Of a stretch of 64,000 bases of DNA, positions 10,430 to 20,076 are shown in pieces; the stretch's first letter is position 1; each line of letters starts with the position of its first letter. Location: NCBI RefSeq assembly GCF_008764245.1, contig NZ_VTQV01000004.1, positions 1 to 64,000 on the forward strand. Reading direction: 5' to 3'. Made by a program: the position numbers and the translations under genes. A model generated the notes under the pieces. The model did no database searches, had not been told where the DNA came from, and saw only the letters and a list, made by a program, of their open reading frames with translations. The stretch is from Bacillus subtilis. GTDB lineage: Bacteria > Bacillota > Bacilli > Bacillales > Bacillaceae_C.

Positions 10430-10443
10430 TCAAGCGCTTTCAA
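10430..10443 (-). promoter_or_regulatory. cre-like site (CcpA) upstream of importer operon
   Basis: On the minus strand the core reads TTGAAAGCGCTTGA, close to the CcpA cre consensus TGNAANCGNWNNCA but with the last two bases off. It lies about 45 bases before the GTG start of the first permease gene, downstream of the likely promoter, where CcpA could act as a roadblock. Confidence 0.45.
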
Positions 10444-10580
10444 ATCACCTTAGCTTTTACAAAACATTGTTTGTCTAATGGATAATCAAACTAAGGAAAC
10501 TTTTATTTGGAAATCCTCTATTCCGAATTAACTGCAAGCATTCCAAAGTTCGACAAAATTGATCGATGTTTCGCTGTTAT

Positions 10581-10600
10581 CTAACTTACTAGTATGTTAG
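10581..10600. promoter_or_regulatory. palindromic operator, candidate GntR-regulator site
   Basis: A 20-base near-perfect palindrome centred on CTAG (left arm CTAAC, right arm GTTAG). It begins 10 bases downstream of the -10 box of the importer promoter. Its decamer TACTAGTATG (10587-10596) recurs exactly in the promoter of the gntR gene at 15671-15680. A site shared by the autoregulated gene and the transporter is what one expects of the local GntR/FCD repressor. Confidence 0.6.
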
Positions 10601-10609
10601 TTTAACTCT

Positions 10610-10638
10610 ATAATAGCTGTTCATCTTAAAATAAGCAA
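10610..10638 (-). promoter_or_regulatory. sigma-A-like promoter of the importer operon
   Basis: On the minus strand, TTGCTT (10638-10633) is followed by a 17-base spacer and TATTAT (10615-10610). The palindromic operator starts just downstream, so a bound repressor would cover the transcription start. Confidence 0.55.
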
Positions 10639-10689
10639 CACATATTTTTATAAAAAAATAGTTTTATTCCAACTGTTTTGTTCTATAGA

Positions 10690-10721
10690 CCTCTTCACAA
10701 TTCTATAAAATTTTGAAGAGG
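10690..10721 (-). terminator. hairpin after uxuB
   Basis: CCTCTTCA (10690-10697) pairs exactly with TGAAGAGG (10714-10721), about 20 bases past the uxuB stop. The T-run is weak, so partial read-through into the importer genes is possible. Confidence 0.45.
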
Positions 10722-10741
10722 CACTGGGAATACTGTATCGA

Positions 10742-11590
10742 TCACACACCTGAATAAGCCATAAATCCTCCATCCACAGGCACACAAACCCCTGTCACAA
10801 ATCCACTTGCTTCTTCATCTGCTAACCAAAGTAATGTACCTAATAAATCCTCCGGCCGTCCCAATTTCCGCATAGGTGTGTGTGCGACGATTTTTTCCAT
10901 TCTTGTTGTTGGACTCCCATCTTCATTCGTTAACAAACGACGATTTTGGTCTGTTAGGAAAAAACCAGGTGCAATCGCATTGACGCGAATATTAGCTGGT
11001 GCCATATGAACGGACAACCATTGGGTAAAATTATTTATCGCTGCTTTTGCGGCGCTATATGCCGGCACTTTCGTCATTGGACTTGGCGCACTCATGGAAG
11101 AAATATTAATGATTGAACCATTATTCTCTAACATGCGTTTGGAAAAAATTTGTGTAGGAATTAGTGTCCCAATAAAATTTAAATTAAAAACGGATTCAAA
11201 GCCATCTCTCGATAAGTCGAAGAAGGAGGTAACATCCTTAGTCACGATATCTGCTGGATCGAATACCTCATTCGTCGTGCTTGCTTTCGGATGATTTCCA
11301 CCGGCACCATTAATTAGCAAATCACAGTTACCGTACTTTTCAAACACTAGTTCATCGGCTTTTCGAACACTTTCTTTATCTAAAACATCACATTGAACAG
11401 GTAAAGCCTCGCCACCTGCATGTTTAATCTCTTCTGCTACTTTAACTGCCTTTTCATAAGTACGGTTTAAAATCGCCACCTTCATCCCTTGTCTTGCAAG
11501 TTCCTTCGCCATACAACCACATAAAATACCGCCACCCCCTGTGACGATTGCCACTTTTCCTACTAAATTTGGATTCTGTGCTAACAACAT
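10742..11590 (-). CDS. uxuB: D-mannonate oxidoreductase (fructuronate reductase), SDR type
   Basis: This 282-residue short-chain dehydrogenase reduces D-fructuronate to D-mannonate in glucuronate catabolism. The nucleotide-binding motif GGGGILCG is at residues 18-25, NGAG near 94, the Ser-Tyr-Lys active site is [20 protein letters not shown] near residues 165-185, and a C-terminal DGGF closes the fold. It resembles YjmF/UxuB of Bacillus, which is unrelated to the long-chain UxuB of enterobacteria. The gene follows uxuA by 39 bases. RBS AAAGGAG stands five bases before ATG. The uxuA pairing makes the assignment strong. Confidence 0.88.
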   Translation of the reverse strand: MLLAQNPNLVGKVAIVTGGGGILCGCMAKELARQGMKVAILNRTYEKAVKVAEEIKHAGGEALPVQCDVLDKESVRKADELVFEKYGNCDLLINGAGGNHPKASTTNEVFDPADIVTKDVTSFFDLSRDGFESVFNLNFIGTLIPTQIFSKRMLENNGSIINISSMSAPSPMTKVPAYSAAKAAINNFTQWLSVHMAPANIRVNAIAPGFFLTDQNRRLLTNEDGSPTTRMEKIVAHTPMRKLGRPEDLLGTLLWLADEEASGFVTGVCVPVDGGFMAYSGV

Positions 11591-11629
11591 GCATACTCCT
11601 TTCTCCTTACAACTTAAAGATTTTAGTAT

Positions 11630-12727
11630 TTACCTTGTTTTCGAATGAACAATATCTATTTTTTCTTTATAAATGCTCTCCAAAGAATCCCATATTCCCC
11701 AAAGATACATGATCCCTAAAGCGCGGTCATATAATCCATATCCTGGCCGACACTCTTCATCCCATATATGCCGCCCATGATCTGGTCTGGCATACCCCGT
11801 AAATCCACAATCATGATAGGCCTTAACAATTTCATATATATCAACTGAACCATCCTTTGTTCGATGCGATGTTTCAATAAAGTCACCATTGGCAAAGCGT
11901 TTTACATTTCTAATATGAGCAAAAGGAATCCGATCAGCAAACTCTCTAATCATAGCAGGGATATCATTAGCAGAATTGGCACCCAATGATCCACTACATA
12001 AAGTAACACCGTTATAAGGGTTATCCACTAATTTAAGAAATCTACGAATATTGTCTTGGGATGTGATTAATCTTGGCAAGCCAAAGATTTCCCATGGAGG
12101 ATCATCGGGATGAATCGCCATTTTAATATCACACATCTCAGCGACTGGAATAATTTTTTCCAAGAAATACTGAAGGTTATCCCATAATGACTCTGTCGAC
12201 ACATTGCTATAAGCAACAAAAAGTTCCTTTAATGATTTTAAACGTTCCGGTTCCCATCCCGGCATCGTAAACTCGGGGTTATAGGCATTATTTTCTACTA
12301 ATTCGAATGGATCCATCCCAACCACTTTCGCCTTCTCGTAAAATAAGGCCGTTGAACCATCTTCCAACGGTTTAAATAGATCAGTTCTCACCCAATCAAA
12401 TACAGGCATAAAATTATAGCAAATTACCTTCACTCCAACTTTGGAAAGATTTTGGATTGTCTTCTTGTAATTTTCGATATATTGATCTCGAGATGGAAGA
12501 CCTAGTTTGATATCATCATGAATATTGACACTTTCAACAACATCAATCTGAAAACCGTATTTATTTGCTTGTTGTTTCACTTCTAAAATACGGTCTAATG
12601 GCCATACTTCCCCTGCCGGTATATCGTGAAGTGCCCAAACAAGCCCTTCTACACCGGGGATTTGTTTAATATGTTGTAAGGAAACACTATCATTTCCTTT
12701 CCCAAACCATCTAAATACCATCCTCAT
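11630..12727 (-). CDS. uxuA: D-mannonate dehydratase
   Basis: The 365-residue TIM-barrel enzyme converts D-mannonate to 2-keto-3-deoxygluconate. The start MRMVFRWFGKGNDSV and the PGVEGLVWALHDIPAG segment are hallmarks of the family. Metal and substrate ligands are seen in MAIHPDDPPW, TLCSGSLG, HIRNVKRF and YARPDHGRHIW. Length fits Bacillus UxuA. It sits between aguA and uxuB in one operon. The next steps, KDG kinase and KDPG aldolase, are not in this operon, although an aldolase of that family is encoded at 19393-20034. Confidence 0.95.
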   Translation of the reverse strand: MRMVFRWFGKGNDSVSLQHIKQIPGVEGLVWALHDIPAGEVWPLDRILEVKQQANKYGFQIDVVESVNIHDDIKLGLPSRDQYIENYKKTIQNLSKVGVKVICYNFMPVFDWVRTDLFKPLEDGSTALFYEKAKVVGMDPFELVENNAYNPEFTMPGWEPERLKSLKELFVAYSNVSTESLWDNLQYFLEKIIPVAEMCDIKMAIHPDDPPWEIFGLPRLITSQDNIRRFLKLVDNPYNGVTLCSGSLGANSANDIPAMIREFADRIPFAHIRNVKRFANGDFIETSHRTKDGSVDIYEIVKAYHDCGFTGYARPDHGRHIWDEECRPGYGLYDRALGIMYLWGIWDSLESIYKEKIDIVHSKTR

Positions 12728-12780
12728 CTAAGATTCCTCCAGCCGTTGTATAAACCTTGATTTCCTCCAGAATATTATCA

Positions 12781-14862
12781 TTAATAAATCGTCCTATTAT
12801 TCTCATCCGCAATGCCTGACTTCCGGTAAAAATACGTATTTACTTGATCTCTCCATTCTTTTGCATTCTTCAATTGAAGTTGGAAACGTTCTGAAACATT
12901 TACAAACCTTATCTCGTCTATCTTTCCTCGCAATCCATTCCATTTTTCTATTAACTCTTCCACTTGCTCTGCGCCTTTAAAATGTGTGTCATAAATATGT
13001 TGAATGACCGTTTTCCCAGATTTCAATTTATACGTATAAGGAACATGGTGAAAAAACAATAATAATTCATCTGGACATGTTTCCAAGTTATTATACATTT
13101 CCTTATTAGGTGAGTAGTATTGACCCGCATATCCCGTTCCGGTCTCAATAGTACGATCCACACCAATTCCATCACGATCAGCAAAATGGTAGGTTCCCCA
13201 AACGGAATATTCGTATCCATCAATATTTGGACCATAATGATGATGAGGATTGACCATCCAACCAACCCCAAGTGGAGCGGTGTAATTTTCATAAATTGAC
13301 CATGAATCTAATAACATTTGTTTGATTTGTTCAACTACAGATGGATCTTGGCCAAAAGTAGAACGAATCCATTCTTCAGCAATTTCCTCTGATGTAAGAT
13401 CAGGATTCCAAATTAGGCGTCCGTATCCATATAAATTCGCCTGAGCAAGTGTGTTCCCAGTCCAATTCTCGTCATTACCAATATTGGAAACAGCACAAAT
13501 GCCACTAAATTTATCATTAAATAGAGATCCATTGACGATATTTTTAACCTTTGAACCTTCTCCCTTGGCATACGTATCAAATTCAAGTACTTCTTTCCAT
13601 AATGGAACAAGGAAACATAAATCTTTCTGCTGTCCTGTATACTCTTGCGCCACCTGAAACTCCATCATTTGATTTGTCTTTTCGAGCGCACCAAATAATG
13701 GGGACACGGGCTCACGTACTTGGAAATCCATTGGTCCATTTTTTATTTGCAAAATAACATTATCAAGGAAATCACCATCTAAAGGTTTAAAATGGTCATA
13801 GGCAGCTCTTGCTCTATCTGTCGAACGATCCCGCCAATCTTGCAAACAGTTATAGACAAAGCATCTCCAAATCACAAGTCCGCCAAATGGTTCTAAAGCT
13901 TCTGCTAACAGATTGGCCCCATCTGCATGGTTTCGATCATATGAAAAAGGTCCAGGACGATGTTCCGAATCTGCCTTCACAACAAAACCGCCGAAATCTG
14001 GGATGTATCTATAAATCTCCTCTACCTTGTTTTTCCACCATGTTTTCACATCTGGATCTAAAGGATCAGCTGTTTGTAGCCCACCAATTTCGATTGGACT
14101 CGCAAAATTGATACTTAGGAAAGTCTTTATTCCATAGGCTCGTAAAATATCGGCAATTTTCGCTACATCTGGTAAGAAATCGTTTGTAATTAATTTTGTT
14201 TCTACCTTCCAGACATTCACATTATTGATCGAAATGGCATTAATCCCTATAGATGATAGTAATCTTGCATAATCTTTAATTCTTTCAAGGTTTGTTGTGA
14301 TTTTATGATTCTCATAAAAAATCGATTGACCTGAATACCCCCGCTCCACACTGCCATCCATATTATCCCATTGGTTTAACATTCTTAATTGATTTTTTGG
14401 GGATTCAACAATATTTACTTGTTTCAATGATTCCCGTAATTGAAGCAAACGTAATAAATGATGAACAGCATAAAGAACCCCTTTATCCGACTTAGCAGCA
14501 ACAATAATCTTTTCTTCATCCTTCACTGCTTTCAAAAGATAGCCTTCCTCATTCATATTTATAAGTGAAGCTTTATTCAAGCCGTAATCTTCCAAAGGGA
14601 TTGATTCAAATGTTCCAGCAATAATAGAAGCTTCTTTTGCTGCTTCGTTATAAACAGTTGACTTTTGACCAAACATCGAGAAAAGTCCTCTCTCTAACTC
14701 ATCAAGGGCTGACTTTAAAATAGGAGAGTCTCCAACTACCGCTATTCCCCGGCTATAAGCTACGTATTGATTATAGTATTCATGATCTCTTATCTTTTCA
14801 TATTGTAGCCAACAGTCATAACTTGCCTGCCGGGAAACATTATTTTTCAAACTCACTTCCAT
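12781..14862 (-). CDS. aguA: alpha-glucuronidase, GH67
   Basis: The 693-residue enzyme removes (4-O-methyl-)glucuronic acid from the non-reducing end of aldouronic acids. The sequence shows the N-terminal alpha/beta domain, the barrel with [11 protein letters not shown] (containing the catalytic acid Glu) and [12 protein letters not shown], and the helical C-terminal domain with [13 protein letters not shown] and [10 protein letters not shown]. There is no signal peptide, so it acts in the cytoplasm on oligosaccharides imported by the neighbouring ABC system. Length is close to the usual 680. RBS AGGAGGAG precedes ATG 14862. It is the first structural gene after gntR and has a strong cre site upstream. 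Confidence 0.96.
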   Translation of the reverse strand: MEVSLKNNVSRQASYDCWLQYEKIRDHEYYNQYVAYSRGIAVVGDSPILKSALDELERGLFSMFGQKSTVYNEAAKEASIIAGTFESIPLEDYGLNKASLINMNEEGYLLKAVKDEEKIIVAAKSDKGVLYAVHHLLRLLQLRESLKQVNIVESPKNQLRMLNQWDNMDGSVERGYSGQSIFYENHKITTNLERIKDYARLLSSIGINAISINNVNVWKVETKLITNDFLPDVAKIADILRAYGIKTFLSINFASPIEIGGLQTADPLDPDVKTWWKNKVEEIYRYIPDFGGFVVKADSEHRPGPFSYDRNHADGANLLAEALEPFGGLVIWRCFVYNCLQDWRDRSTDRARAAYDHFKPLDGDFLDNVILQIKNGPMDFQVREPVSPLFGALEKTNQMMEFQVAQEYTGQQKDLCFLVPLWKEVLEFDTYAKGEGSKVKNIVNGSLFNDKFSGICAVSNIGNDENWTGNTLAQANLYGYGRLIWNPDLTSEEIAEEWIRSTFGQDPSVVEQIKQMLLDSWSIYENYTAPLGVGWMVNPHHHYGPNIDGYEYSVWGTYHFADRDGIGVDRTIETGTGYAGQYYSPNKEMYNNLETCPDELLLFFHHVPYTYKLKSGKTVIQHIYDTHFKGAEQVEELIEKWNGLRGKIDEIRFVNVSERFQLQLKNAKEWRDQVNTYFYRKSGIADENNRTIY

Positions 14863-14891
14863 CCCTTATTCTCCTCCTAAACTAGTCTCTC

Positions 14892-14905
14892 TGACAACGT
14901 TTACA
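14892..14905 (-). promoter_or_regulatory. cre site (CcpA) upstream of aguA
   Basis: On the minus strand it reads TGTAAACGTTGTCA, a full match to the CcpA consensus TGWAANCGNTNWCA. It lies between the gntR stop and the aguA start and would place aguA-uxuA-uxuB under glucose repression. Confidence 0.75.
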
Positions 14906-14931
14906 AAATACTTGCAAAAATGCGCTATCCT

Positions 14932-15660
14932 TTATTTAAAATAATTTGGATAGCGTGAGATCAGTTCTTCTTTTTCAAAGTTTACTAATTTTAAATGCTG
15001 AGCCATCGTGTCTTCCGCAAGATCGGGCTTATTTTCCGATATATATTGGAAGATCGCCTTATGTTGATCAAACAAAACAGACCAATTTAAAGCAGATGAG
15101 ATACTTAACATTCGTACTCTATCAAAATGACTATTCATATGCCTGATCATCTTAAAGGAGCGAACTTTTCTGCATCCTTCGAATAATAAAAGATGGAAGG
15201 ACTCATCAAGTTCAAACAGGTCGGGAATCAATCCTTTTTCCAGACATAATTCCTGCATAACCAAATTTTTCTCAATCTTCATTAACTGTTCTTGGTTAAA
15301 GCTACCACAAGCATCCCTAACAATGGCTTTTTCAATATTTTCTCGAATAAAACGTCCTTCCTCCACCAATTCCAGATCAATTTTTGTAACGAAAGTTCCG
15401 CTTTGTGGATAAATCCCTAATAATTCTTCTTCCGCTAATTTTAAAAAAGCTTCTCTTACTGGAGTTCGACTTACATTAAGTTTTGTTGCTATTTCATTCT
15501 CTGAGATTTTCGTTTCAGGTTCTAACTCACAATGAATGATTTGTTTTTTTATCGTTTCATACACATAATCCCTAGTGGAACCATTCGTTCTTGTCCGTAC
15601 TTTATTAATACCCCTCACCTCGGCTTTCATAATGAACAATTTTATAATAACATGTCCCAC
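14932..15660 (-). CDS. GntR/FCD-family transcriptional regulator (UxuR-like)
   Basis: This 242-residue regulator has an N-terminal winged helix (residues about 25-90, with ISENEIATKLNVSRTPVREAF as the recognition unit) and a C-terminal helical FCD ligand domain. FCD regulators of this type usually respond to uronates or their acid derivatives, and the gene heads the aguA-uxuAB set. The start is uncertain: the ATG at 15660 lacks a clear ribosome site, an internal ATG is at 15630, and a strong AGGTGAGGGG occurs only after that, followed by ATT. A palindrome shared with the importer promoter lies just upstream, which suggests autoregulation. Confidence 0.85.
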   Translation of the reverse strand: MGHVIIKLFIMKAEVRGINKVRTRTNGSTRDYVYETIKKQIIHCELEPETKISENEIATKLNVSRTPVREAFLKLAEEELLGIYPQSGTFVTKIDLELVEEGRFIRENIEKAIVRDACGSFNQEQLMKIEKNLVMQELCLEKGLIPDLFELDESFHLLLFEGCRKVRSFKMIRHMNSHFDRVRMLSISSALNWSVLFDQHKAIFQYISENKPDLAEDTMAQHLKLVNFEKEELISRYPNYFK

Positions 15661-15664
15661 GGCA

Positions 15665-15684
15665 TTTGTATACTAGTATGGTAA
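15665..15684. promoter_or_regulatory. palindromic operator in the gntR promoter
   Basis: Centred on CTAG with ATACTAGTAT as an exact palindrome, it shares TACTAGTATG (15671-15680) with the operator at 10587-10596. It lies directly upstream of the regulator gene, where bound repressor would block transcription. Confidence 0.6.
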
Positions 15685-15955
15685 TTTATCAATCTAGATA
15701 TTCTCGATTTACAATGGTATTTAAATAGGTCTTTTTAACCTCATTCTTTTAAATTATTATGAGATTTTTACTTTTTTCTACATTTTATTGCCAATTCACG
15801 TAGTACAAATGATATAATCAAGCTAATAAAAAACACCTATAAGGAAAAAATGACCAGGATAAAGGAAAGGGGATTCATATTTAGAATTTTGCAGCCTTGC
15901 ATGACTAGAATAATGACAACAAGTAGATTTTTTAACATTGAGGGAGGAAGGAATA

Positions 15956-18073
15956 TTGGGGCACCTAGGTAAATGGTTGAATAAAGCCAAAGAATCAGGT
16001 ACAAAACTTATTCAAAAAATATCTTTTAAAAACAGAAAATTACATAAGAAGAAACAAAAATTAGGATCAATCCAGACAAAAAAATCCATTAGCACAAAAA
16101 TTTTATACAATTTTATTGTGACTGTTTTAATATTCGTTTCTGTTGTGGGCATCTCCTCTTATATCATTTCCAATCAGATCATCAAATCGAAAGTAAAAGA
16201 TGCATCAGAACAAACGATTATTCAAGCGGGAGATAAATTGGATTTTATCTTTAGTAATTATAAAAACCGCATCACTGAGCTGATCATGAAAAAGAGCTTT
16301 ACAAATAATCTGTCCTCTTTACATGAGATGGAGGGAGAGACGAACGACTATCAATATTTTCAATTAAAAAAAGAGGTCGAAGATGAATTAACAAGTGCCG
16401 CCTTGGTGGATAATTATCTGAATATACATGTATTTGATTTGGAAAAATCTGAAGTTATTTCATCTGCAAGTATTTCAGATAGTACGAAAATAATGGAATC
16501 AGATTGGTATAAAAAGGCACTTGATTCTGGTAATGGTCCGATTTGGATCGGGGGGAATCAATTAGGGATTACTGGTGACAGTTCCTACTCAACGGTTAGT
16601 TTTGGTCAGAAGCTTGCGATCGGTAATAACCCCTACCTAATTATTCTTGAATTAGATAATGATTTATTAAAAGAATCATTAGAAGATGTTCGTTTTGGAG
16701 AAAACGGCTTAGCTAAAATCGTAGACCAAAACAATCACATTGTCTTTTCATTTGATGATGAAGAAATTAATAAAGAAAACGCCTATCCTATTTCAACAGA
16801 GTCAAATGCGAATGTATTTGAATCAGGGAAACAACTTATTTTTCAAGTTAAACCCGAAAGCACGGAATGGTACTTAACAGGGGCTTTATCTTCTTCTGAA
16901 TTAACTAAGGATACAAGAATCATCTTTTTTGTCACACTCATCACCATTCTTGTGTCCATTATCGTCTCTTTAATTATCGGAAGACGGATTGTCAATATGG
17001 TTGGCGTTCCTTTAGGCAAAATAACGGGCTTAATGGCTGTTGCACAAGATGGAGATTTAACTGTACGTTCTGATCTTATGAATCGTGAAGATGAGATCGG
17101 ACTTGTAGCCAAAAGCTTTAACAAAATGCTTGAAAACATTTCAGAAATGATGTGGAAAACAAGAGACTCAGCTAATAAAGTTTTACAGGCAGCCATCGAA
17201 TTAAGTGAAATATCGAAAATTCAATCGGAATCAGCAAAAGAAGTAGCCGTGGCCTCCGAAGAAATTTCTAGTGGGGCAGCGAACTTAACGCACGAAGCCG
17301 AAAATGGTAGTGGTTTAGCCATGAAAATTAATGTGGAAGTAGAAAATGTATACAGTAACAATACAGAGATGGAAAACTATGCAAAAGAGGTTTTAGCAGG
17401 TAGTAATGAAGGGATTAGCAAAATGAATGAGCTCGTGACCCAGACCAAACACGGTGAGCAAATGACGACTGCGCTAATTCGTAAAACAGACACTTTAAAA
17501 GAAAGTACGAATCAGATTAGTGAAGTAATGGAGATTTTAACGAATATCGCCCAACAAACCAATTTGCTCTCACTAAATGCAGCGATTGAAGCGGCACGAG
17601 CAGGTGAAGCTGGCAAAGGATTTGCCGTTGTGGCCGATGAAATTAGAAAATTATCGGCACAATCGAAAGAATCCATTGACACAGTTGGAAGTATCACCCT
17701 TGCCATTATCAATGAAGTGAATGGTACATTACAGGTATTAGAGGAAGCGAACCCTGTTTTTAAAGAACAAGTCGTAAAAGCACAGGAAACAGATGTGATC
17801 TTAAATAAAGTGGGGACACATATGAATGAATTTATGAGCAAAATTGAACATGTGTCCAATTCAATCCGACAATTACAAGAGTCACAAGATATTCTATCGT
17901 CCACAGTTCAGCAAGTTAGCGCAACGGCTGAAGAATCATCAGCGATAAGTGAGGAAGTATCCGCATCAACGGAGGAACAATTAAAAGTCAGTGATTCATT
18001 GGTCACCACTTCAGATGAATTAAGGAGATTATCAGAAGAATTGCAGGACATCTTGAATAATTTCAAGGTTTAA
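15956..18073 (+). CDS. methyl-accepting chemotaxis protein
   Basis: The start is TTG at 15956, five bases after GGGAGGAAGG; an in-frame upstream TTG at 15938 overlaps that ribosome site and is less likely. The protein, about 705 residues, has a charged N-terminus, a first membrane segment near residues 50-72, a periplasm-side (outside) sensor region of about 240 residues, a second membrane segment near 325-345, a HAMP domain, and a long coiled-coil signalling domain. The conserved hairpin tip [20 protein letters not shown] is present. The sensor is probably a Cache-type domain. It diverges from the gntR locus and faces dgoD, so it may direct cells to sugars used here; the ligand is unknown. 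Confidence 0.92.
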   Translation: MGHLGKWLNKAKESGTKLIQKISFKNRKLHKKKQKLGSIQTKKSISTKILYNFIVTVLIFVSVVGISSYIISNQIIKSKVKDASEQTIIQAGDKLDFIFSNYKNRITELIMKKSFTNNLSSLHEMEGETNDYQYFQLKKEVEDELTSAALVDNYLNIHVFDLEKSEVISSASISDSTKIMESDWYKKALDSGNGPIWIGGNQLGITGDSSYSTVSFGQKLAIGNNPYLIILELDNDLLKESLEDVRFGENGLAKIVDQNNHIVFSFDDEEINKENAYPISTESNANVFESGKQLIFQVKPESTEWYLTGALSSSELTKDTRIIFFVTLITILVSIIVSLIIGRRIVNMVGVPLGKITGLMAVAQDGDLTVRSDLMNREDEIGLVAKSFNKMLENISEMMWKTRDSANKVLQAAIELSEISKIQSESAKEVAVASEEISSGAANLTHEAENGSGLAMKINVEVENVYSNNTEMENYAKEVLAGSNEGISKMNELVTQTKHGEQMTTALIRKTDTLKESTNQISEVMEILTNIAQQTNLLSLNAAIEAARAGEAGKGFAVVADEIRKLSAQSKESIDTVGSITLAIINEVNGTLQVLEEANPVFKEQVVKAQETDVILNKVGTHMNEFMSKIEHVSNSIRQLQESQDILSSTVQQVSATAEESSAISEEVSASTEEQLKVSDSLVTTSDELRRLSEELQDILNNFKV

Positions 18074-18085
18074 TCCTTTAAACAA

Positions 18086-18118
18086 GGCAATCGCCAGTCT
18101 TGATACTTGGCGATTGCC
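18086..18118. terminator. bidirectional terminator between MCP and dgoD genes
   Basis: GGCAATCGCCA (18086-18096) pairs perfectly with TGGCGATTGCC (18108-18118) around an 11-base loop. It lies between convergent genes. T-rich sequence follows on both sides. Confidence 0.75.
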
Positions 18119-18225
18119 TCATTTATTTAACGGTATCCTTACTAATTGAATGAGTTACAATGGATACGATATTTTTTGAAAATTTTATTATGATATGTGG
18201 TTCTAAATCGCTTCGCCGCCATTTC

Positions 18226-19374
18226 TCACCACTCTGCGATCGTTCCGTCTTGATGTCTCCATACGGGATTTTTCCAATTATGCCCCTGATCTGCTTGCTT
18301 TTTAACGAAATCCTCATCAATCTGGATGCCTAGTCCAGGAGCCGTTAAATTTTGAACAAAGCCGTCTTGATAGTGAAATACGGATGGATCTTGCAAATAA
18401 TCCAATAAATCACTTCCTTCATTATAATGAATTCCCAGGCTTTGTTCTTGGATAAATACATTGTGTGCAGTTGTGTCTACTTGGAGACAGGCTGCAAGCG
18501 CAATGGGCCCTAACGGACAATGTGGAGCGACAGCGACATCATAAGCTTCTGCCATTGCAAATATTTTCTTACATTCCGTTATTCCACCTGCATGGGATAA
18601 ATCAGGTTGAATGATATCAACATAACCGTCTGAAAGTAATTTTTTAAAATCCCACCGCGAAAACATTCTCTCTCCTGTCGCAATAGGGATCGTTGTCGCA
18701 TGGGCCAATTCACGAAGTGCCTCATTATTCTCAGGTAAGACAGGCTCCTCAATAAACATGGGACGAAGGGGCTCTAGTTCTTTCGCTAAAACTTTCGCCA
18801 TTGCTTTATGAACCCGTCCGTGAAAATCGATGCCAATTCCAAAGTCTACTCCCATCGCCTCGCGTACAGCAGCGACCCGTTCAAGCACAGCATCCACTTT
18901 CTGATAGGAATCAATATATTGGATCTCTTCTGTTGCATTCATTTTGATTGCTTTAAATCCCGCAGCTGCTTTTTCCTTCGCTTCTTTTGCAACATCCTTT
19001 GGACGATCTCCACCAATCCAGGAGTAGACACGGACAGAGTCCCGGCAAGCTCCACCTAATAAGTCATAGATCGGGGCATTATAATATTTTCCCTTTATAT
19101 CCCATAGCGCTTGATCAATTCCCGCAATCGCGCTCATTAATATGGGGCCACCGCGGTAGAAACCTGAACGATAAAGGGTTTGCCAATGATCTTCAATCCG
19201 CATCGGATCTTTTCCAATTAGATATTCACTTAGCTCCTCTACCGCAGCCTGAACGGTCTTGGCCCGTCCTTCAATAACAGGCTCACCCCAACCAACAATT
19301 CCTTCATCCGTCTCTATCTTTAAAAAAAGCCAGCGAGGTGGCACAAGGAAGCATTCCATCCCCACGATTTTCAT
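18226..19374 (-). CDS. dgoD: galactonate dehydratase (mandelate racemase/enolase superfamily)
   Basis: The 382-residue enzyme dehydrates D-galactonate to 2-keto-3-deoxygalactonate. Features are the capping domain with [14 protein letters not shown], the substrate loop [14 protein letters not shown], barrel metal ligands in [19 protein letters not shown] and [12 protein letters not shown], and the catalytic His in [15 protein letters not shown]. These fit DgoD more closely than other enolase-family dehydratases. RBS AGGAGGGG precedes ATG. It is separated from the aldolase gene by 18 bases. Specificity for galactonate over a close aldonate is likely but cannot be proved by reading. Confidence 0.88.
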   Translation of the reverse strand: MKIVGMECFLVPPRWLFLKIETDEGIVGWGEPVIEGRAKTVQAAVEELSEYLIGKDPMRIEDHWQTLYRSGFYRGGPILMSAIAGIDQALWDIKGKYYNAPIYDLLGGACRDSVRVYSWIGGDRPKDVAKEAKEKAAAGFKAIKMNATEEIQYIDSYQKVDAVLERVAAVREAMGVDFGIGIDFHGRVHKAMAKVLAKELEPLRPMFIEEPVLPENNEALRELAHATTIPIATGERMFSRWDFKKLLSDGYVDIIQPDLSHAGGITECKKIFAMAEAYDVAVAPHCPLGPIALAACLQVDTTAHNVFIQEQSLGIHYNEGSDLLDYLQDPSVFHYQDGFVQNLTAPGLGIQIDEDFVKKQADQGHNWKNPVWRHQDGTIAEW

Positions 19375-19392
19375 CCCTTTTTCCCCTCCTAC

Positions 19393-20034
19393 TTAGTTTG
19401 TTTTTTTAAAATCTTCAACAGCTTGAACATATTTTCTCGCCTTTTCCGTAAGTTGGGAAAGGTAAGCGGGCGTAACGGGCTCTTTCGAATTTACTAGTGA
19501 TCCCCCAATTCCACAGCCAACTGCTCCTGCGGTCAAATAATCCTTTATATTTGTAAGATCTACTCCACCTGTTGCTAGTAATGGGATTTGTGCTAACGGA
19601 CCTAAAATACTCTTAATATATTCCGGTCCCAATAAAGCCGGAAATACTTTGATCATATCTGCTCCATGCTCATAAGCTGTAAGAATTTCCGTTGGTGTAA
19701 ACGCACCTGGTATACTGATGGCCCCATATCTCTTTGTCATCTTTATGGTTTCAAGATGAACAGTTGGGGAGATGAGAAATTGTGCTCCAGCCAAAATCGC
19801 TGCCCTCGCTGTTTCCGGATCTAAAACCGTTCCAGCTCCAACCACAACTTTATCTCCTAATTTGTCATTCACCTCTTCTATTAAAGATAAAGCTTTTGGA
19901 GAATTCATCGTGATCTCCATCACTTGAATTCCCCCTTCATATAGAGCCTGGCAAACTTCTAAAACATGATTAGGATCGATATTGCGAATAATCGCTATCA
20001 ATTTTTCTTCAAACAAAATAGAACGCACATCCAT
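19393..20034 (-). CDS. dgoA: 2-keto-3-deoxy-6-phospho-aldonate aldolase (KDPG/KDPGal type)
   Basis: The 213-residue class I aldolase has EITMNSPKA with its catalytic Glu, GAGTVLD, the Schiff-base Lys in GADMIKVFPA (near residue 130), and LATGGVDLTN at the phosphate site. It cleaves a phosphorylated keto-deoxy acid to pyruvate and glyceraldehyde 3-phosphate. Beside dgoD it most likely acts on KDPGal, but the same protein could also serve KDPG from the uxuAB pathway. The ribosome site is odd: a run of eight G followed by CTGAAAGAG. Confidence 0.85.
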   Translation of the reverse strand: MDVRSILFEEKLIAIIRNIDPNHVLEVCQALYEGGIQVMEITMNSPKALSLIEEVNDKLGDKVVVGAGTVLDPETARAAILAGAQFLISPTVHLETIKMTKRYGAISIPGAFTPTEILTAYEHGADMIKVFPALLGPEYIKSILGPLAQIPLLATGGVDLTNIKDYLTAGAVGCGIGGSLVNSKEPVTPAYLSQLTEKARKYVQAVEDFKKTN

Positions 20035-20076
20035 CTCTTTCAGCCCCCCCCATTGATATTTTGTCTTGAATTCTTT

